A stretch of DNA of 64,000 bases from Leptospira koniambonensis (GCF_004769555.1 NZ_RQFY01000004.1:1240001-1304000), one strand, 5' to 3'. Shown: positions 1 through 10,187, counted from the first letter of the stretch. Notes: generated from the sequence alone by a model not told the origin. A program made the numbers and translations.

Positions 1-1
1 G

Positions 2-1969
2 GGTATAGGCTCTCTATATTCTCAGGAAGATGTTCCCGTTTTTCCGATCTCCGGTTCTATGTCCGGAACTCCTATAAATAAATTTACCTTTATCCGAAAG
101 ATACGTCCTGGAGAAGTAAAAACTTCTACTGATCTAGAATCAGGCGACTGGACTAGAATGGAAAAGGACAGTCTCTCCTACAGTTTCACTGATGATCAGT
201 TTTTAATTAAGTTCAAGATACAAGCTCCTCCTAAAGAAGGAACGATCTCCTGGTATTTAGTTTTGAATAACCCAGGAATGGAAAATCTCACAGTATTCAA
301 AAGAGTATGGGGACCACAAGGATGGGCTTGGTCTGAACTTTCCAGAGATATGAGGATGTCGTACATCCAACCTGCATTCTTAATAGAAACTCCTCCAAAC
401 AAACAGGAAGAATTTTTAATCCACGCATCTACCAGAAGATCATTGGTTTTGAATTTCCAAGCCTGGGCGCCTAAGGAATTTGCTGCTCATATCCAAATGG
501 AGAATTTGTTCCTAGGGATTTTTTTCGGGGCAATTGGGATCATGTTAGTGTATAACGGATTTCTTGCCTTTGTGGTAAAAGATTCCAGTTATTTCTTCTA
601 TGTTTTTTATCTGCTATTCTATGGACTTTGGCAGATGGCAGTCACAGGAGTTGGTGCCCAGTATCTGATCCCAGCTCCAGCAACTTCTTGGAATGATTAT
701 CTGACCGGATTTGCATTCTTATCAGTTGCATTCTCACTTTTATTCACTCGTTCCTTCTTACATATGGAAAGAGAGACCGGCTGGAAAAATTACGCTTTCT
801 TAATATTGTCTGCGATTGCCATTTTCGGTTTTATTGCCTCTTTGTTCTCCAGCATTTACGGACCTATGATCTGGGCGGTTTCATGGTATCCTTTTTTGGC
901 CGCAGTGTTGGTGATCTATTCTGCCGCGATCCGTTTAAGAAGAGGATATCGCCCCGCTCGTTATTTCCTATTGGCATGGTCTGTTCTTATTCTTTTTGTT
1001 TTGATCACTGCTCTTAGGAACTTGTCCATTATTCAGGATACAGAACTCACACATTGGTCCGCTCAATTCGGCTCTTTGGTAGAGATGACACTTCTTTCTT
1101 TTGCTTTGGCAGATAGGATCAAAACATTAGAGAAGGATTCTCTCCAAGCTCGACTGGAAAATTATGAAAGCCAATTGAAGTTAACTGAGATCGAACAAGA
1201 GCTTAAGATCGCGAGAGAACTGCAAGAGTCCATTCTTCCAGATCGTTTGCCTGAAGTTAAAAATTTGAAACTTTCAGTGAGAGGGGAGTTTGCGAGTTCC
1301 GTAGGCGGGGACTTCTATGATTTTCACCAATTGGAATCCGGTAAATTAGGGATCTTCTTGTCTGATGTTTCCGGTCACGGTGTACCTGCTGCGATCATTT
1401 CTTCCATGGTGAAATTGGCCTTTTCCATCGAATCCAGAAAGAACGAAGATCCTGCAGAAGTTTTAAGAAGTATTAATAGATCTTTAAGCGGTAAGTATGG
1501 AAAACATTTCATTACCGCGGCTTATCTTATAGTCGATCCCGCAAATGGAAAAGTAACTTATTCTAATGCGGGACATCCTCCTATCGTTGCGATAGACAAA
1601 GGATCTGGGGATACTAAGGAAATTTTCCTGCCTGGTTGGATCATGGGAATGGATCCTAACTTAAAAAACTCCGTAGTTGAATTCCAGATGAAACCTGGTG
1701 ATCGTTTGATCATTTATACTGACGGTATCACAGAAGCCAGAAGTAAAAGTGGAGAAATTTTCGGATTTCAGAGATTTTATAAATTGTTAAGCGAACATAT
1801 GCAATCTTCTGGAGAAAAACTAGGTGAAGATCTATTTGCTACTGTCAGAAGTTTTACAGGGAACAGAAAACATTTCGAAGACGATTTAACATTTCTCGTC
1901 CTAGATTATTTGCCGATCCCTGATGAGAGTGTGATTAAGGAAACTACTTCGAGTTTTTCAAAAAGCTGA
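2..1969 (+). CDS. 7TMR-DISM sensor with SpoIIE/PP2C-type serine phosphatase domain (5' partial)
   Basis: The frame is open from base 2 with no stop, so the protein probably begins before the window; the first in-window ATG is at 59. An N-terminal extracytoplasmic region (to about residue 145 from that ATG) is followed by about seven hydrophobic helices (roughly 150-350), a short coiled coil, and a C-terminal SpoIIE/PP2C domain. The metal-binding motifs are visible: GGDFYDF, SDVSGHGVPA, NAGHPP, YTDGITEA and DDLTFLVL. By family knowledge this is a membrane receptor whose cytoplasmic phosphatase dephosphorylates a partner, often an anti-sigma-factor antagonist. The ligand and partner are unknown and no partner-switch gene is adjacent. 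Its last 26 bases overlap the convergent cytochrome gene. Confidence 0.85.
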   Translation, partial: GIGSLYSQEDVPVFPISGSMSGTPINKFTFIRKIRPGEVKTSTDLESGDWTRMEKDSLSYSFTDDQFLIKFKIQAPPKEGTISWYLVLNNPGMENLTVFKRVWGPQGWAWSELSRDMRMSYIQPAFLIETPPNKQEEFLIHASTRRSLVLNFQAWAPKEFAAHIQMENLFLGIFFGAIGIMLVYNGFLAFVVKDSSYFFYVFYLLFYGLWQMAVTGVGAQYLIPAPATSWNDYLTGFAFLSVAFSLLFTRSFLHMERETGWKNYAFLILSAIAIFGFIASLFSSIYGPMIWAVSWYPFLAAVLVIYSAAIRLRRGYRPARYFLLAWSVLILFVLITALRNLSIIQDTELTHWSAQFGSLVEMTLLSFALADRIKTLEKDSLQARLENYESQLKLTEIEQELKIARELQESILPDRLPEVKNLKLSVRGEFASSVGGDFYDFHQLESGKLGIFLSDVSGHGVPAAIISSMVKLAFSIESRKNEDPAEVLRSINRSLSGKYGKHFITAAYLIVDPANGKVTYSNAGHPPIVAIDKGSGDTKEIFLPGWIMGMDPNLKNSVVEFQMKPGDRLIIYTDGITEARSKSGEIFGFQRFYKLLSEHMQSSGEKLGEDLFATVRSFTGNRKHFEDDLTFLVLDYLPIPDESVIKETTSSFSKS

Positions 1970-2321
1970 TCAGCTCATTTGAAACTTGGATCGGGCGTTT
2001 TCTGTAACTCTTCTTATAATCTTTTTTATATTCTTTATGACAGTTTTTGCAGGAAGACTCCAAATCTCCTGAAGCAAGAGCTTTATCAGTGATCTCTTTC
2101 CATTTTGTTTTTTGTTCGTCTAAGGCCCAGTTCGGCACTTCTTTTAAGATCTTTTCGAGAGCAGCCTTATCACCTTTCTTAGCTTTTTTAGAAGCAGGTT
2201 TGGTATAATCTTCCATGAAGTCGTGTAACGTGGTTTCTGTGGTTCCAGATTGTGCATAGGAAGCAGAAACACCTAATAAGAATAATAAAACGATGCAGAT
2301 AGTTTTAAGTTTATGGTTCAT
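1944..2321 (-). CDS. small periplasmic c-type cytochrome (single CXXCH)
   Basis: The 125-residue protein has a signal peptide with a likely cut after SYA (about residue 23), a lysine-rich helical body, and one haem-binding CKNCH motif at residues 91-95. Motif placement near the C-terminus after helical sequence resembles cytochrome c'/c556-type four-helix proteins, although it is short for that family. It would act in the periplasm as an electron carrier or small-ligand binder. It is convergent with the SpoIIE phosphatase gene, overlapping its 3' end by 26 bases. No oxidase or biogenesis genes are nearby, so the redox partner cannot be inferred. Confidence 0.7.
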   Translation of the reverse strand: MNHKLKTICIVLLFLLGVSASYAQSGTTETTLHDFMEDYTKPASKKAKKGDKAALEKILKEVPNWALDEQKTKWKEITDKALASGDLESSCKNCHKEYKKDYKKSYRKRPIQVSNELISFLKNSK

Positions 2322-2470
2322 CTAAGAAAGTCCTCTTTTTCCTATATTTTTAAGTCTTTATAAGTTTAGGGAAGTTCTTTCCTCTTTTTAAGAAAGAATC
2401 CTAGTTTAGAAAAATCACCGCACGTTTGAAATTTTGGGAACCTAAGAAGAGTGAGAAGTTCGTGATCTTT

Positions 2471-3970
2471 TTAATCTAAGATACGATTCCATTCTTGGTC
2501 GTAATAACGTACAAGACTTTGATTATCCAATCGGTTTGGTTCAGTCGGCACTCTGGACATGTCTTGAGGAAATTCCGAAATAGATTTGAGTTCTGTTTCA
2601 TTCAGGAATTTTAATCCTGCAGGAAGATCTTTTCTATATCCTCTTAAGTTTCCTACAGATCCTAAAACAAATCCCCATTCTCCGAAAGAAGGAACGTAAA
2701 CGTGTAAGGCTCTGGTATTAAATCCAGATTCTTTGAGAGTGGCTTCTACACACCAGAAAGACATTCTTGCAAACAGGGGAGAAGTTGATTGTATCTCTAC
2801 GACTGAAAATTCGTTAAGCCTTCTTTTTAAACTTCTGTAAAATGCAGTGCTATATAATTTTCCAATGGAGAAGTTGCTTGGATCCGGGAAATCTATCAGC
2901 ACGACATCGAATACTGAACTTGATTCTTCTAACCATAAGAAAGCGTCTGCGTTTTGCACTTTTACTTTAGGGTTTTTTAAACTAGATCCATTTATCTCAG
3001 TGAGAATAGGTTGTTCCGAAAATATACGAGTCATCTCAGGATCCAAATCAACTAATGTAATGGATTCTACACTTGGATATTTTAAAATTTCTCTGACTGC
3101 TAAACCATCTCCTCCTCCTAAAACCAATACTCTTTTTGGATTTGGATGAGAGAGAAGTGCTGGATGCGCCAATGTTTCGTGATATCTATACTCGTCTCTT
3201 GAACTGAATTGTAAGTGCCCGTTCAGAAAAAGTCTAAGTTCACTTTTGTATCTGGTGACTATGATCTTTTGAAAATTGGTTTGTTTAGAGTAAATGATCT
3301 CATCTGAAAAAAGATTTTCTTCACTGTAATTAGTGACCATCTCAGAGAATGCGAATCCTAACCCAAGTAAGGTCAGCACAAGTGCAGATTTTGCTCTTAA
3401 TAAATTTTTATGTTTTTCGGATAGAGGAAGAACGAATGTTCCCCATAATGCTGTTCCTGCATTTAATAAACCGAAAAAGAAGGAAGTCCTTACCATTCCT
3501 AGTTTAGGAGCGAAGAAGATTGGAAATGCCAATGAGGCCAGAAGTGCTCCTGCATAGTCCAAGCTAAGCACCTTGGAGACCATATCACGGAATCCTAATT
3601 TATTTTTTAGGATGCGTAGAAGCAGAGGTATCTCCATTCCTACCAGGGTCCCAACTGCGACTACAATACTAAAGAGTGGGATTTGGAAAATTCTGGTCTG
3701 TCCAAAACTCAAGAACAGAATTGCAGCGCTAAATCCACCTAATAGTCCTAATGCGAGTTCTACATCTAAAAACTTAGGGATCAGATCTTCTATTAAGTAT
3801 CTAGAAAGCCAGCTTCCAATTCCCATGGAGAATAGATAAACTCCGATGACTAAGGAGAATTGAGTGACTGTTTCTCCGAGTAAGTAGCTCGCTACGGTGC
3901 CTGCTAATAGTTCATATACTAAGCCGCAGGAAGAAAGGATTAGGACGGAGATTAATAGGGCTCTCTGCAG
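2471..3970 (-). CDS. membrane-embedded spermidine-synthase-like aminopropyltransferase (candidate CTG start)
   Basis: The C-terminal half (after about residue 230) is a spermidine-synthase fold: VLVLGGGDG is the SAM-binding glycine loop, LVDLDPEM the acidic ribose-binding segment, and [10 protein letters not shown] the catalytic region. The N-terminal half is a set of hydrophobic helices, as in membrane-fused polyamine-synthase homologues. The first ATG (3826) would remove helix 1. The open frame continues upstream with family-typical sequence ([20 protein letters not shown]), and no ATG, GTG or TTG occurs before the stop at 4061-4063. A CTG at 3970 follows AGGGGG with about 8 bases between and lies one base after the stop of the upstream gene, so I chose it, giving about 499 residues. 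Polyamine synthesis is inferred from family; substrate is unproven. Confidence 0.75.
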   Translation of the reverse strand: MQRALLISVLILSSCGLVYELLAGTVASYLLGETVTQFSLVIGVYLFSMGIGSWLSRYLIEDLIPKFLDVELALGLLGGFSAAILFLSFGQTRIFQIPLFSIVVAVGTLVGMEIPLLLRILKNKLGFRDMVSKVLSLDYAGALLASLAFPIFFAPKLGMVRTSFFFGLLNAGTALWGTFVLPLSEKHKNLLRAKSALVLTLLGLGFAFSEMVTNYSEENLFSDEIIYSKQTNFQKIIVTRYKSELRLFLNGHLQFSSRDEYRYHETLAHPALLSHPNPKRVLVLGGGDGLAVREILKYPSVESITLVDLDPEMTRIFSEQPILTEINGSSLKNPKVKVQNADAFLWLEESSSVFDVVLIDFPDPSNFSIGKLYSTAFYRSLKRRLNEFSVVEIQSTSPLFARMSFWCVEATLKESGFNTRALHVYVPSFGEWGFVLGSVGNLRGYRKDLPAGLKFLNETELKSISEFPQDMSRVPTEPNRLDNQSLVRYYDQEWNRILD

Positions 3971-3971
3971 T

Positions 3972-4172
3972 TTATTTTCCCCCTGGGAAATTTCTGGTGA
4001 ACCAAGAGTAATGAGAACGATAGATCCCTGGATTTTGTCTGACAGTTTTAGGGACCTGATTTACTTCTTCGAAATCAGTGGTAGCTCCACCCTTCGTGTA
4101 TTCCGAAAAAAATCCTAGGCCCATTGAGGCAGCGAATAGGGGATAAACAAGACCTTTTAAAAAATTCCACAT
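3972..4172 (-). CDS. small membrane-anchored protein of the DUF4178/spermidine-synthase cluster
   Basis: The 66-residue protein has one N-terminal hydrophobic segment (residues 4-22) and a polar tail ending [27 protein letters not shown] (residues 43-66), a conserved-looking short motif. It starts 9 bases after the DUF4178 gene ends, and its stop codon sits one base before the proposed CTG start of the downstream synthase, so translation of the pair is probably coupled. Its purine-rich 3' end (AGGGGG) would serve as the ribosome-binding site of the next gene. I do not recognise a named domain. Position and spacing support a real gene whose product works with its two neighbours. Confidence 0.65.
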   Translation of the reverse strand: MWNFLKGLVYPLFAASMGLGFFSEYTKGGATTDFEEVNQVPKTVRQNPGIYRSHYSWFTRNFPGGK

Positions 4173-4181
4173 AATAAATCC

Positions 4182-6143
4182 TTAAACTCTTTTGGATTCG
4201 AAAGAATAACTTCTGAAAAAAGTATAGATCAAAGGAAGCCATAAGAAGATTGAAAATAAGAAGAATGGAGAGGGACTCATAACATCTCTTATGATTTTTA
4301 CATTGTAGACGGAACCCCAACCTTCCGGAAAGTCTGATTGGCTTTCTAATCTAAGATAATATCTTCCTGGAGGGATTTCCGCCAAAGATTTAGAGTCCGA
4401 TCTGGAACCTTCTGACCAAGATTCTCCGTCGTCCACTCCATGATAATAACTAGTTTCGATAGAAGTATCATAAGCTGTATCGGTATCTTCGTTAATTAAA
4501 GCAGCGGAGAAGAATATATATTTATTGTCTATATTAGGAGCTTCGATCTGGATCTCTACATTCTCGTTCGCAGATCCTTTTAGTTCGAATACATCCGTTA
4601 CAAAAGAATTGTCTCTGAAACTTGAACTTCCTATCTCTGCGTTCGGAGCAGAGGTTTGCACATATTTGAATTTTCCCTCATAGACTACTTGGTTTTTGGC
4701 CTTGATACATCCATATACTTGGAAAACTAAAAACAATGCGGAGAGAGCGGCTGCCACCCATAGATTTCGTTTTAATCTGATCTTGAATGGATTAGGTTCA
4801 CATACTCCAACTATTTCAGGTTTTCTGAATTTAGAAGCAGTATCCAAAGGAACTGCAGACTTCATTGTATCAAAAGGTATGAATACTCCTTTAGACCAGA
4901 AAAGTTCCTTATCCGTTCTCTCGGAAGAGATCATATAAGGAGGAGAAATAAAATCTTCGAGCTGCGCCTTCTCCCCAGCGGAGATTTTCCAGTAAAATTC
5001 TCCTAACGCGAAGTCAGTATTAGAATCAGAATTAGCAAACCACTTATAAGATCTTTTTTGGAAGATACGTTTTAGTCCCGGCGCCCATTTTGGAACTCCA
5101 GGAAGTGGCTCGAAATAGGTCCAGTTGTCCCCGTTCTCATTTAACCAAGAGTATCCACCTTTGTATCGGAGAAGGTAATCAGTCCAAGTATAAGTCTCAT
5201 CGTCTACCTCAGTAGATTTTCGCAAAATACCAATGACCTTGGATTCAGGAAAATTAGGAAGTTTGATTGGAGTTCCTAAAGGAAGAAGAACATTATCTCT
5301 GGAAACTTGATCGAATTTAGCGATGATCTTTAGATCATCACTTTCGGTATCCATTACGGATCCGCAATATTCGCATGCTAAAGATTTAGAGAAGTCAGGG
5401 CTAAATTGATTGAGAGAAGCTCCACAACCTTTACATTCAATCGACTTTGCTGGGATCTGAGCTTGGTTGTATGCTACTTCTTCTTGCCTGAGCCCGGTTA
5501 AATTCAATTCTTCTAATGGAGCAAAACTTCCGGAAAATAATAATGCAGGGGATTCAGAATAATCCAAGGTTCCGAACATTCCATCTTCGCTAGCTAGATC
5601 TAATAAAACTGCTTCGTATCCAGTTTGGAATCCGATAGGAAGTTCACCTTCTCCACCTATGCAGCTAGCTTTCATGATCTCTTTTAGGGTCCAGTTTTCT
5701 CCCAGATAAAAACTGTCTCCTGGAGTGATCCTTTCTCTTCTGCCTGAAGCGATTACGATTGGATCTTCTGCACCTTCTAAGGTTGGGATCTTGTCTGTTG
5801 GAATTCCATCATTTAGTTTTGTATAATAATAAGAACCTTGTGCTTCTCCTAACCATGCGGAACTTCCATCTCCTTCCATGAGATGCCATTCGTTCCAGAA
5901 GCCTAATTCGAATTTAAGTTGGATCCTTCCTATAACTCTGAACGGAGTGCCTTTATAATTCCCTTGAGTCCCGAGTTGTACGATAGAATGATCATCAGCG
6001 AGTTCTCCCGCTGTGCCGATCTTTTCCAGATTCACATCTTTTTTGAGGGATAGAGTTTTACAACTGGAGCAAACCGCGTACACGGAAGCCTTATTGATGA
6101 TGGGGACCGGGGCTCCACAATTAGGACAACTTAGTTCGGACAC
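4182..6143 (-). CDS. DUF4178 protein with two zinc ribbons and C-terminal membrane helices
   Basis: The 653-residue protein contains two zinc ribbons, with cysteines at 6/9/25/28 and at 237/240/257/260. Each is followed by a beta-rich, tryptophan-rich region of DUF4178 type (about 50-200 and 280-430). Membrane helices lie near 458-480 and 623-645, enclosing a probable extracytoplasmic beta domain. DUF4178 genes are commonly found beside membrane polyamine synthases and small membrane proteins, the arrangement seen here. The biochemical role is unknown; a membrane-associated adaptor or stress-related function is only an inference. The start ATG at 6143 puts the first CXXC pair at residue 6, which supports it. 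Confidence 0.75.
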   Translation of the reverse strand: MSELSCPNCGAPVPIINKASVYAVCSSCKTLSLKKDVNLEKIGTAGELADDHSIVQLGTQGNYKGTPFRVIGRIQLKFELGFWNEWHLMEGDGSSAWLGEAQGSYYYTKLNDGIPTDKIPTLEGAEDPIVIASGRRERITPGDSFYLGENWTLKEIMKASCIGGEGELPIGFQTGYEAVLLDLASEDGMFGTLDYSESPALLFSGSFAPLEELNLTGLRQEEVAYNQAQIPAKSIECKGCGASLNQFSPDFSKSLACEYCGSVMDTESDDLKIIAKFDQVSRDNVLLPLGTPIKLPNFPESKVIGILRKSTEVDDETYTWTDYLLRYKGGYSWLNENGDNWTYFEPLPGVPKWAPGLKRIFQKRSYKWFANSDSNTDFALGEFYWKISAGEKAQLEDFISPPYMISSERTDKELFWSKGVFIPFDTMKSAVPLDTASKFRKPEIVGVCEPNPFKIRLKRNLWVAAALSALFLVFQVYGCIKAKNQVVYEGKFKYVQTSAPNAEIGSSSFRDNSFVTDVFELKGSANENVEIQIEAPNIDNKYIFFSAALINEDTDTAYDTSIETSYYHGVDDGESWSEGSRSDSKSLAEIPPGRYYLRLESQSDFPEGWGSVYNVKIIRDVMSPSPFFLFSIFLWLPLIYTFFRSYSFESKRV

Positions 6144-6218
6144 AAAGAAAGGTGATAACTTCAGGAGGATACTCTGTCAATCCTGGTTTTAAGTTGTCGA
6201 AAGAAATTTCCTGAATTT

Positions 6219-7055
6219 TTAAGGAATGACGGAGCGTTTCGCCATTCTTCTTGCCCGATCGCTGGCAGGATCTATATCTCCCAAAGCTTTTTCCAATTCT
6301 TGCAGGCCTGGATTCTCCCAAGTAGCTTCGTATAGATTCTGAGAATTGAAGATATGAAAATGGTTATCGAAATGGATCCGATTATAATAGTCTGCCTTGC
6401 TGAACATTGCACGATTGATCTCATTATAAATTTCTTCGAATTCAGTGGTTTGTAGATCCGGTTCAAAGTCGGAAAGAAATTTTAAAGAAAGAAGAATGAC
6501 GTATTCTCTGGATTGTTTTAATAATTTCAGAGCTTCGTATAAGTATTGGGTTTTGATTCCAGGCAAATAAGGTCTTGTGTTATCTGCGATCGTTTTCTTT
6601 TGGTTAGAGGCCCCGTATTCTCTATAACCCATTTCCAAATGATGTCTTGCTTCTGCATCTTTTGTTCTGAGAGCATACTTGGATAAAAAATCCAATTCTC
6701 TTCTCACGCTGGTGGCTGATGCTTCTACTGCTTTGCCATATAATATAACTAATAGTCTTTGGGTTTGGCGCATTTCATCGTAAGAATGGGAAAGATCAAA
6801 TTGTAAATATAGAGTGAATGTCTCTATATGATGTTGAAGGCATCTGCGGAATAATGCCTTATCTTCTTCTGTTCCGTAATTTGAGATTGTACTATTGATC
6901 GCTTTTAGATGAAATTCGTTTTGTTTTAATCCTCTTTCTACTCGGACCAAAGCCGTAGCCCTATTACTGTCTAAGTCTGCTTTTGTTTGTCCAAAAGGAA
7001 GAATTATAAATGCGAAAAGAAGAATGATATATGTAAGATTTCTTTTCGATCCCAT
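6219..7055 (-). CDS. exported helical protein of unknown function
   Basis: The 278-residue protein has a clear signal peptide (hydrophobic 9-23, then GQTKA) followed by almost entirely helical, charged sequence with many tyrosine and histidine residues. No catalytic motif or named domain is recognised. It ends 75 bases before the DUF4178 gene on the same strand, so it may be the first gene of that cluster. The stretch from about 150 to 215 ([20 protein letters not shown]) reads like a helical bundle. I regard it as a lineage-conserved periplasmic protein; its function cannot be inferred. Confidence 0.6.
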   Translation of the reverse strand: MGSKRNLTYIILLFAFIILPFGQTKADLDSNRATALVRVERGLKQNEFHLKAINSTISNYGTEEDKALFRRCLQHHIETFTLYLQFDLSHSYDEMRQTQRLLVILYGKAVEASATSVRRELDFLSKYALRTKDAEARHHLEMGYREYGASNQKKTIADNTRPYLPGIKTQYLYEALKLLKQSREYVILLSLKFLSDFEPDLQTTEFEEIYNEINRAMFSKADYYNRIHFDNHFHIFNSQNLYEATWENPGLQELEKALGDIDPASDRARRMAKRSVIP

Positions 7056-7131
7056 ATTAGGATTTTCGGAAATAAGAGGGGTCCAAATTGAACCCCGTTA
7101 TAGGATAAATTTTACTGAACGATTCTTTATC

Positions 7132-9447
7132 TTATGTCCTTTTCTTAAGTCGGAGTGCATTTAAGACCACGGAAACGGAACTGAATGCCATCATAGCGCC
7201 TGCAATCCAGGGAGCTAATAATCCTGCGGCCGCAATCGGGATCCCGAGAGTGTTATAAGCAAGCGCCCAGAAAAAATTTTGCCTGATATTTCCAGTTGTC
7301 GCCTTTGCAATCAGGACTGCTTCTGCAATTTTTTCCAGATCTCCTTTTACCAAAACTACTCCAGCGGTTTCGATCGCTACACCTGTTCCTGTGCCCATTG
7401 CAAATCCTACATCCGCTTTTGCTAATGCAGGTGAATCGTTGATGCCATCGCCGGTCATTCCTACTGTTTTTCCTTTGGATTGTAGATCGGAAAGTATCTC
7501 TGCTTTCTCTTTTGGTAGAAGAGACGCATGCACATTTTTGATCCCGACTTTAGAGGAGATATTTTCCGCTACGGATAAATGGTCTCCGGTTAAGAGTAGT
7601 GTTTCGATTCCAAGAGAATCTAATTTTTCTAATGCGGATTTTGCATTTTGTCGGATTGTATCTTCAATTGCGAAGATGATCCATGTAGGAGTTCCAACAT
7701 CGGCGCTTACGGCAGAATTCATAGTGGTAGAGCCGGCCGCGCTATTAGAGTTGACACTTTTCCCGTTCTCGGATCTTGCCCAAACTACTGTTTTTCCTGC
7801 TTTTTCCCAAGAATTAGAAATATCTAATAAATCCTTAGGTAAACTTTCCTTTTCTTCGAAAAACTCCAGTTTTCCTATCTTGATCATATTTTGATTTATT
7901 TTAGCAGTGACCCCAAGGCCTGGAACAGTCTGTAAATTTTCAGGAGAAAGTATAGAATGACCTTTTGATTTTACAAAGGAAACAATCGCCTTTCCTAAAG
8001 GGTGAGAAGATGCAGATTCTGCGGATGCAGATGAAGAAAGAAGACCCGACTCTTCTCCTGCAAATTTATAATCTGTTACGGAAGGATTTCCTTGAGTGAT
8101 TGTTCCGGTTTTATCGAAAGCTATCAGATTGAGAGAAGCTGTGGTTTCTAAAACTTCTGAGTTCCTGAATAGAATCCCTTGGCTTGCTGCTTTTCCTGTT
8201 CCGACTAAAATTGAAATTGGAGTGGCAAGTCCTAAAGCACAAGGACATGCAATCACTAAGATCGCTATAGATTTTTCTAAAGCGGAACCTAATTCTCCTG
8301 CTTCTAAAAAGAAGAACCATAATAAAAAGTTAAACAAAGAGATCAGGATTACCGCAGGAACAAATACTGCAGAAATTTTATCCGCAATCTTTTGGATGGG
8401 TGCCCTGGAACTTTGTGCTTCTTCGACAGTTTTGATAATGGATGCGAGAACTGTTTCGGAACCAACAGAGGTTGCCTGGACGATCAGGTTTCCGTTCCCG
8501 TTTACTGTTCCCCCGAACACTTGGCTGTCTTTCTTTTTATCTAAGGGAAGACTTTCACCTGTTAACATAGATTCATCAACTGAGCTGAAACCTTCTAATA
8601 CTAACCCATCTACTGGAAATTTTTCTCCAGGTCTGACTTGTAGGATATCACCTTTTTTTACGTATTCAGTTGGTATCTCCGACCAAACTTCTTCTTTTTT
8701 AATACGAGCTGTTTCCGGTTTTAATTCCAGTAAGGTTTGGATTGCAGAAGAACTTTTCCCTTTTGCTTCTGCTTCCATCCATTTACCTGCGAGTATAAAA
8801 GAAAGTAATACAGCGGATGTTTCATAGTATAACGGCGGAAGTGAATGAATATGTGCGCCTTCTACCCAGAAAGATGAGAAGAGCAGATCTCCTTGTCGGG
8901 TCCCTTGTAAGAGAGAAAGTATAAAGCTATATCCGAATGCCGCAGAGGTTCCTAAGGAAACCAAAACATCCATGTTTGCGCTTCCGTTTTTGATTGCTCT
9001 GAATGCACTTTTATAAAATGGAAATCCGATCCAGAACTGAACTGGAAACGCCAATACAAATTGTATCCAAGGATGCATGAGTGCTTTTGGATTAGGTAAA
9101 AATTCCAAAAAAGAAAAATGGGAAACCATTGAGTAGAATAGGGGAGAAGCAAACAAAAGTGAGATAAAAAATCTAGATCTCAATTTGGATCTTTCTTTTT
9201 TATGTAGCTCTTCTGTTTCTTTATAATTATTCTCTGAGTGCAATTTTGCAGAATAACCTAGGGATTCTACTTTAGAAAATAATTGTGTAGAATTTACAGA
9301 CTCATTGAATCTTACGAATGCAGTTTCCCTTCCGAAATTGACTCGAGCCTCTTCTACACCCGGGACTTTGTTTAAACCTGTTTCTATTCTTCTTGCGCAG
9401 TTTGCACAGGTCATTCCAAAAAGATCTAATGTGATTTCCTCGCTCAT
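7132..9447 (-). CDS. copA: copper-exporting P1B-type ATPase
   Basis: The pump moves Cu(I) out of the cytoplasm across the inner membrane using ATP. Visible motifs, in order, are an N-terminal HMA metal-binding domain (GMTCANCAR), the actuator MLTGES, the membrane copper-site [12 protein letters not shown], phosphorylation site DKTGTIT, the SHPLGK nucleotide-domain motif and [16 protein letters not shown]. Length (771 residues) is usual for single-HMA CopA proteins. I chose the ATG at 9447: it has AGGAG a few bases upstream, and the 29 residues before it overlap copZ without domain content. It follows copZ by 4 bases in an operon with the CueR-type promoter at 9685-9715. The region around residues 595-620 carries a low-complexity serine/asparagine insertion ([14 protein letters not shown]) in the nucleotide domain. 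Confidence 0.95.
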   Translation of the reverse strand: MSEEITLDLFGMTCANCARRIETGLNKVPGVEEARVNFGRETAFVRFNESVNSTQLFSKVESLGYSAKLHSENNYKETEELHKKERSKLRSRFFISLLFASPLFYSMVSHFSFLEFLPNPKALMHPWIQFVLAFPVQFWIGFPFYKSAFRAIKNGSANMDVLVSLGTSAAFGYSFILSLLQGTRQGDLLFSSFWVEGAHIHSLPPLYYETSAVLLSFILAGKWMEAEAKGKSSSAIQTLLELKPETARIKKEEVWSEIPTEYVKKGDILQVRPGEKFPVDGLVLEGFSSVDESMLTGESLPLDKKKDSQVFGGTVNGNGNLIVQATSVGSETVLASIIKTVEEAQSSRAPIQKIADKISAVFVPAVILISLFNFLLWFFFLEAGELGSALEKSIAILVIACPCALGLATPISILVGTGKAASQGILFRNSEVLETTASLNLIAFDKTGTITQGNPSVTDYKFAGEESGLLSSSASAESASSHPLGKAIVSFVKSKGHSILSPENLQTVPGLGVTAKINQNMIKIGKLEFFEEKESLPKDLLDISNSWEKAGKTVVWARSENGKSVNSNSAAGSTTMNSAVSADVGTPTWIIFAIEDTIRQNAKSALEKLDSLGIETLLLTGDHLSVAENISSKVGIKNVHASLLPKEKAEILSDLQSKGKTVGMTGDGINDSPALAKADVGFAMGTGTGVAIETAGVVLVKGDLEKIAEAVLIAKATTGNIRQNFFWALAYNTLGIPIAAAGLLAPWIAGAMMAFSSVSVVLNALRLKKRT

Positions 9448-9451
9448 CTTT

Positions 9452-9658
9452 TTACTCCTGGTTGATGGAAACCACTGGATAACCTTCTTCTTCCAACATT
9501 TTAGGAAGAGAGGAAATATCCTTCTTGGTTTCAAAACGTGCAGTCTGGGAGTTTAGATCCACTACTGGTTTAGACTCTGAATCGAAGGATTGGATTGTTT
9601 TAGATACGGTCCCTACACAATGATTGCAGGTCATTCCTGATAATTTGATCTCGTACAT
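9452..9658 (-). CDS. copZ: HMA-domain copper chaperone
   Basis: The 68-residue single heavy-metal-associated domain carries the Cu(I)-binding motif GMTCNHC at residues 8-14. It would carry Cu(I) in the cytoplasm and hand it to CopA, whose gene begins 4 bases downstream. The start ATG is preceded by AAGGAG at good spacing, and the whole protein matches the usual CopZ length. It is the first gene of the transcription unit behind the 19-bp-spaced CueR-type promoter. The final residues VVSINQE close the last beta strand normally. Confidence 0.93.
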   Translation of the reverse strand: MYEIKLSGMTCNHCVGTVSKTIQSFDSESKPVVDLNSQTARFETKKDISSLPKMLEEEGYPVVSINQE

Positions 9659-9684
9659 TTTATTTCTCCTTGATCTATAATCTT

Positions 9685-9715
9685 ATTGTCAACCTTCCAA
9701 TAGTGGGAAGGTCAA
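9685..9715 (-). promoter_or_regulatory. CueR/MerR-type promoter of copZ-copA
   Basis: Reading the minus strand, TTGACC (9715-9710) and GACAAT (9690-9685) are separated by 19 bases, the long spacing typical of MerR-family activated promoters. The spacer contains the dyad ACCTTCC-N7-GGAAGGT (9692-9712). Copper-loaded regulator would untwist the spacer to allow transcription of copZ-copA. Confidence 0.88.
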
Positions 9716-9762
9716 GGCCCAAATCCAAAAAAATCCGATTTTTCATAAAAAATAAGACTTTC

Positions 9763-9787
9763 TAACCTTCTAATGACTGGAAGGTTA
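9763..9787 (+). promoter_or_regulatory. second CueR-type operator overlapping the regulator gene's ribosome-binding site
   Basis: TAACCTTCT-N7-GGAAGGTTA is a near-perfect copy of the copZ operator, with the same 7-base centre. Its right arm supplies GGAAGG, which lies 10 bases before the regulator's ATG at 9795, so operator and Shine-Dalgarno sequence coincide. Autoregulation is inferred. Confidence 0.75.
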
Positions 9788-9794
9788 TGAATTT

Positions 9795-10187
9795 ATGAAT
9801 ATCGGAGAAGTCGCCAAATTATCCGGGGTAAACCCAAAATTAGTCAGGCATTATGAATCCATTGGACTCGTCTCTAAACCCATTCGTGCAGATTCCGGAT
9901 ATAGACTATATTCAGAAAAAGACATACATACATTGAGATTTATCAAAAGAGCCAGAGGTCTTGGATTTTCTTTGCCTGAGATCAAACAATTATTGGGACT
10001 TTGGAAAAATAAATCCAGGGCAAGTGCTCAGGTCAAATCTTTGGCTCTAACTCATGTAAAAGAAATGCAGGCAAAAATTTTAGAATTACAATCAATGTGT
10101 GATACTCTCACTCATTTAGCAAAACATTGTCATGGAGATCATAGACCGGATTGTCCTATCTTAGAAGAGTTAGAAGGATACGATTAA
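9795..10187 (+). CDS. cueR: MerR-family copper-responsive regulator (CueR-like)
   Basis: The 130-residue protein opens with the MerR winged-helix motif (IGEVAKLSGVNPKLVRHYE), then a dimerisation coiled coil, and ends with a metal-binding loop CHGDHRPDCPI. The two cysteines bracket a short loop as in CueR-type Cu(I)/Ag(I) sensors, although the spacer is rich in histidine and aspartate. It is divergent from copZ-copA and flanked by two matching dyads, so it is the obvious regulator of copper export. The ATG at 9795 gives the canonical N-terminus; an out-of-frame ATG at 9787 lies within the operator. Zinc or another soft metal is a less likely ligand given the neighbours. Confidence 0.88.
   Translation: MNIGEVAKLSGVNPKLVRHYESIGLVSKPIRADSGYRLYSEKDIHTLRFIKRARGLGFSLPEIKQLLGLWKNKSRASAQVKSLALTHVKEMQAKILELQSMCDTLTHLAKHCHGDHRPDCPILEELEGYD

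Noticed and set aside
8096..8827. 243-codon open frame on the plus strand
   Set aside because: It is antisense to copA, whose motifs are intact across the same bases; the frame is open because of copA codon usage.
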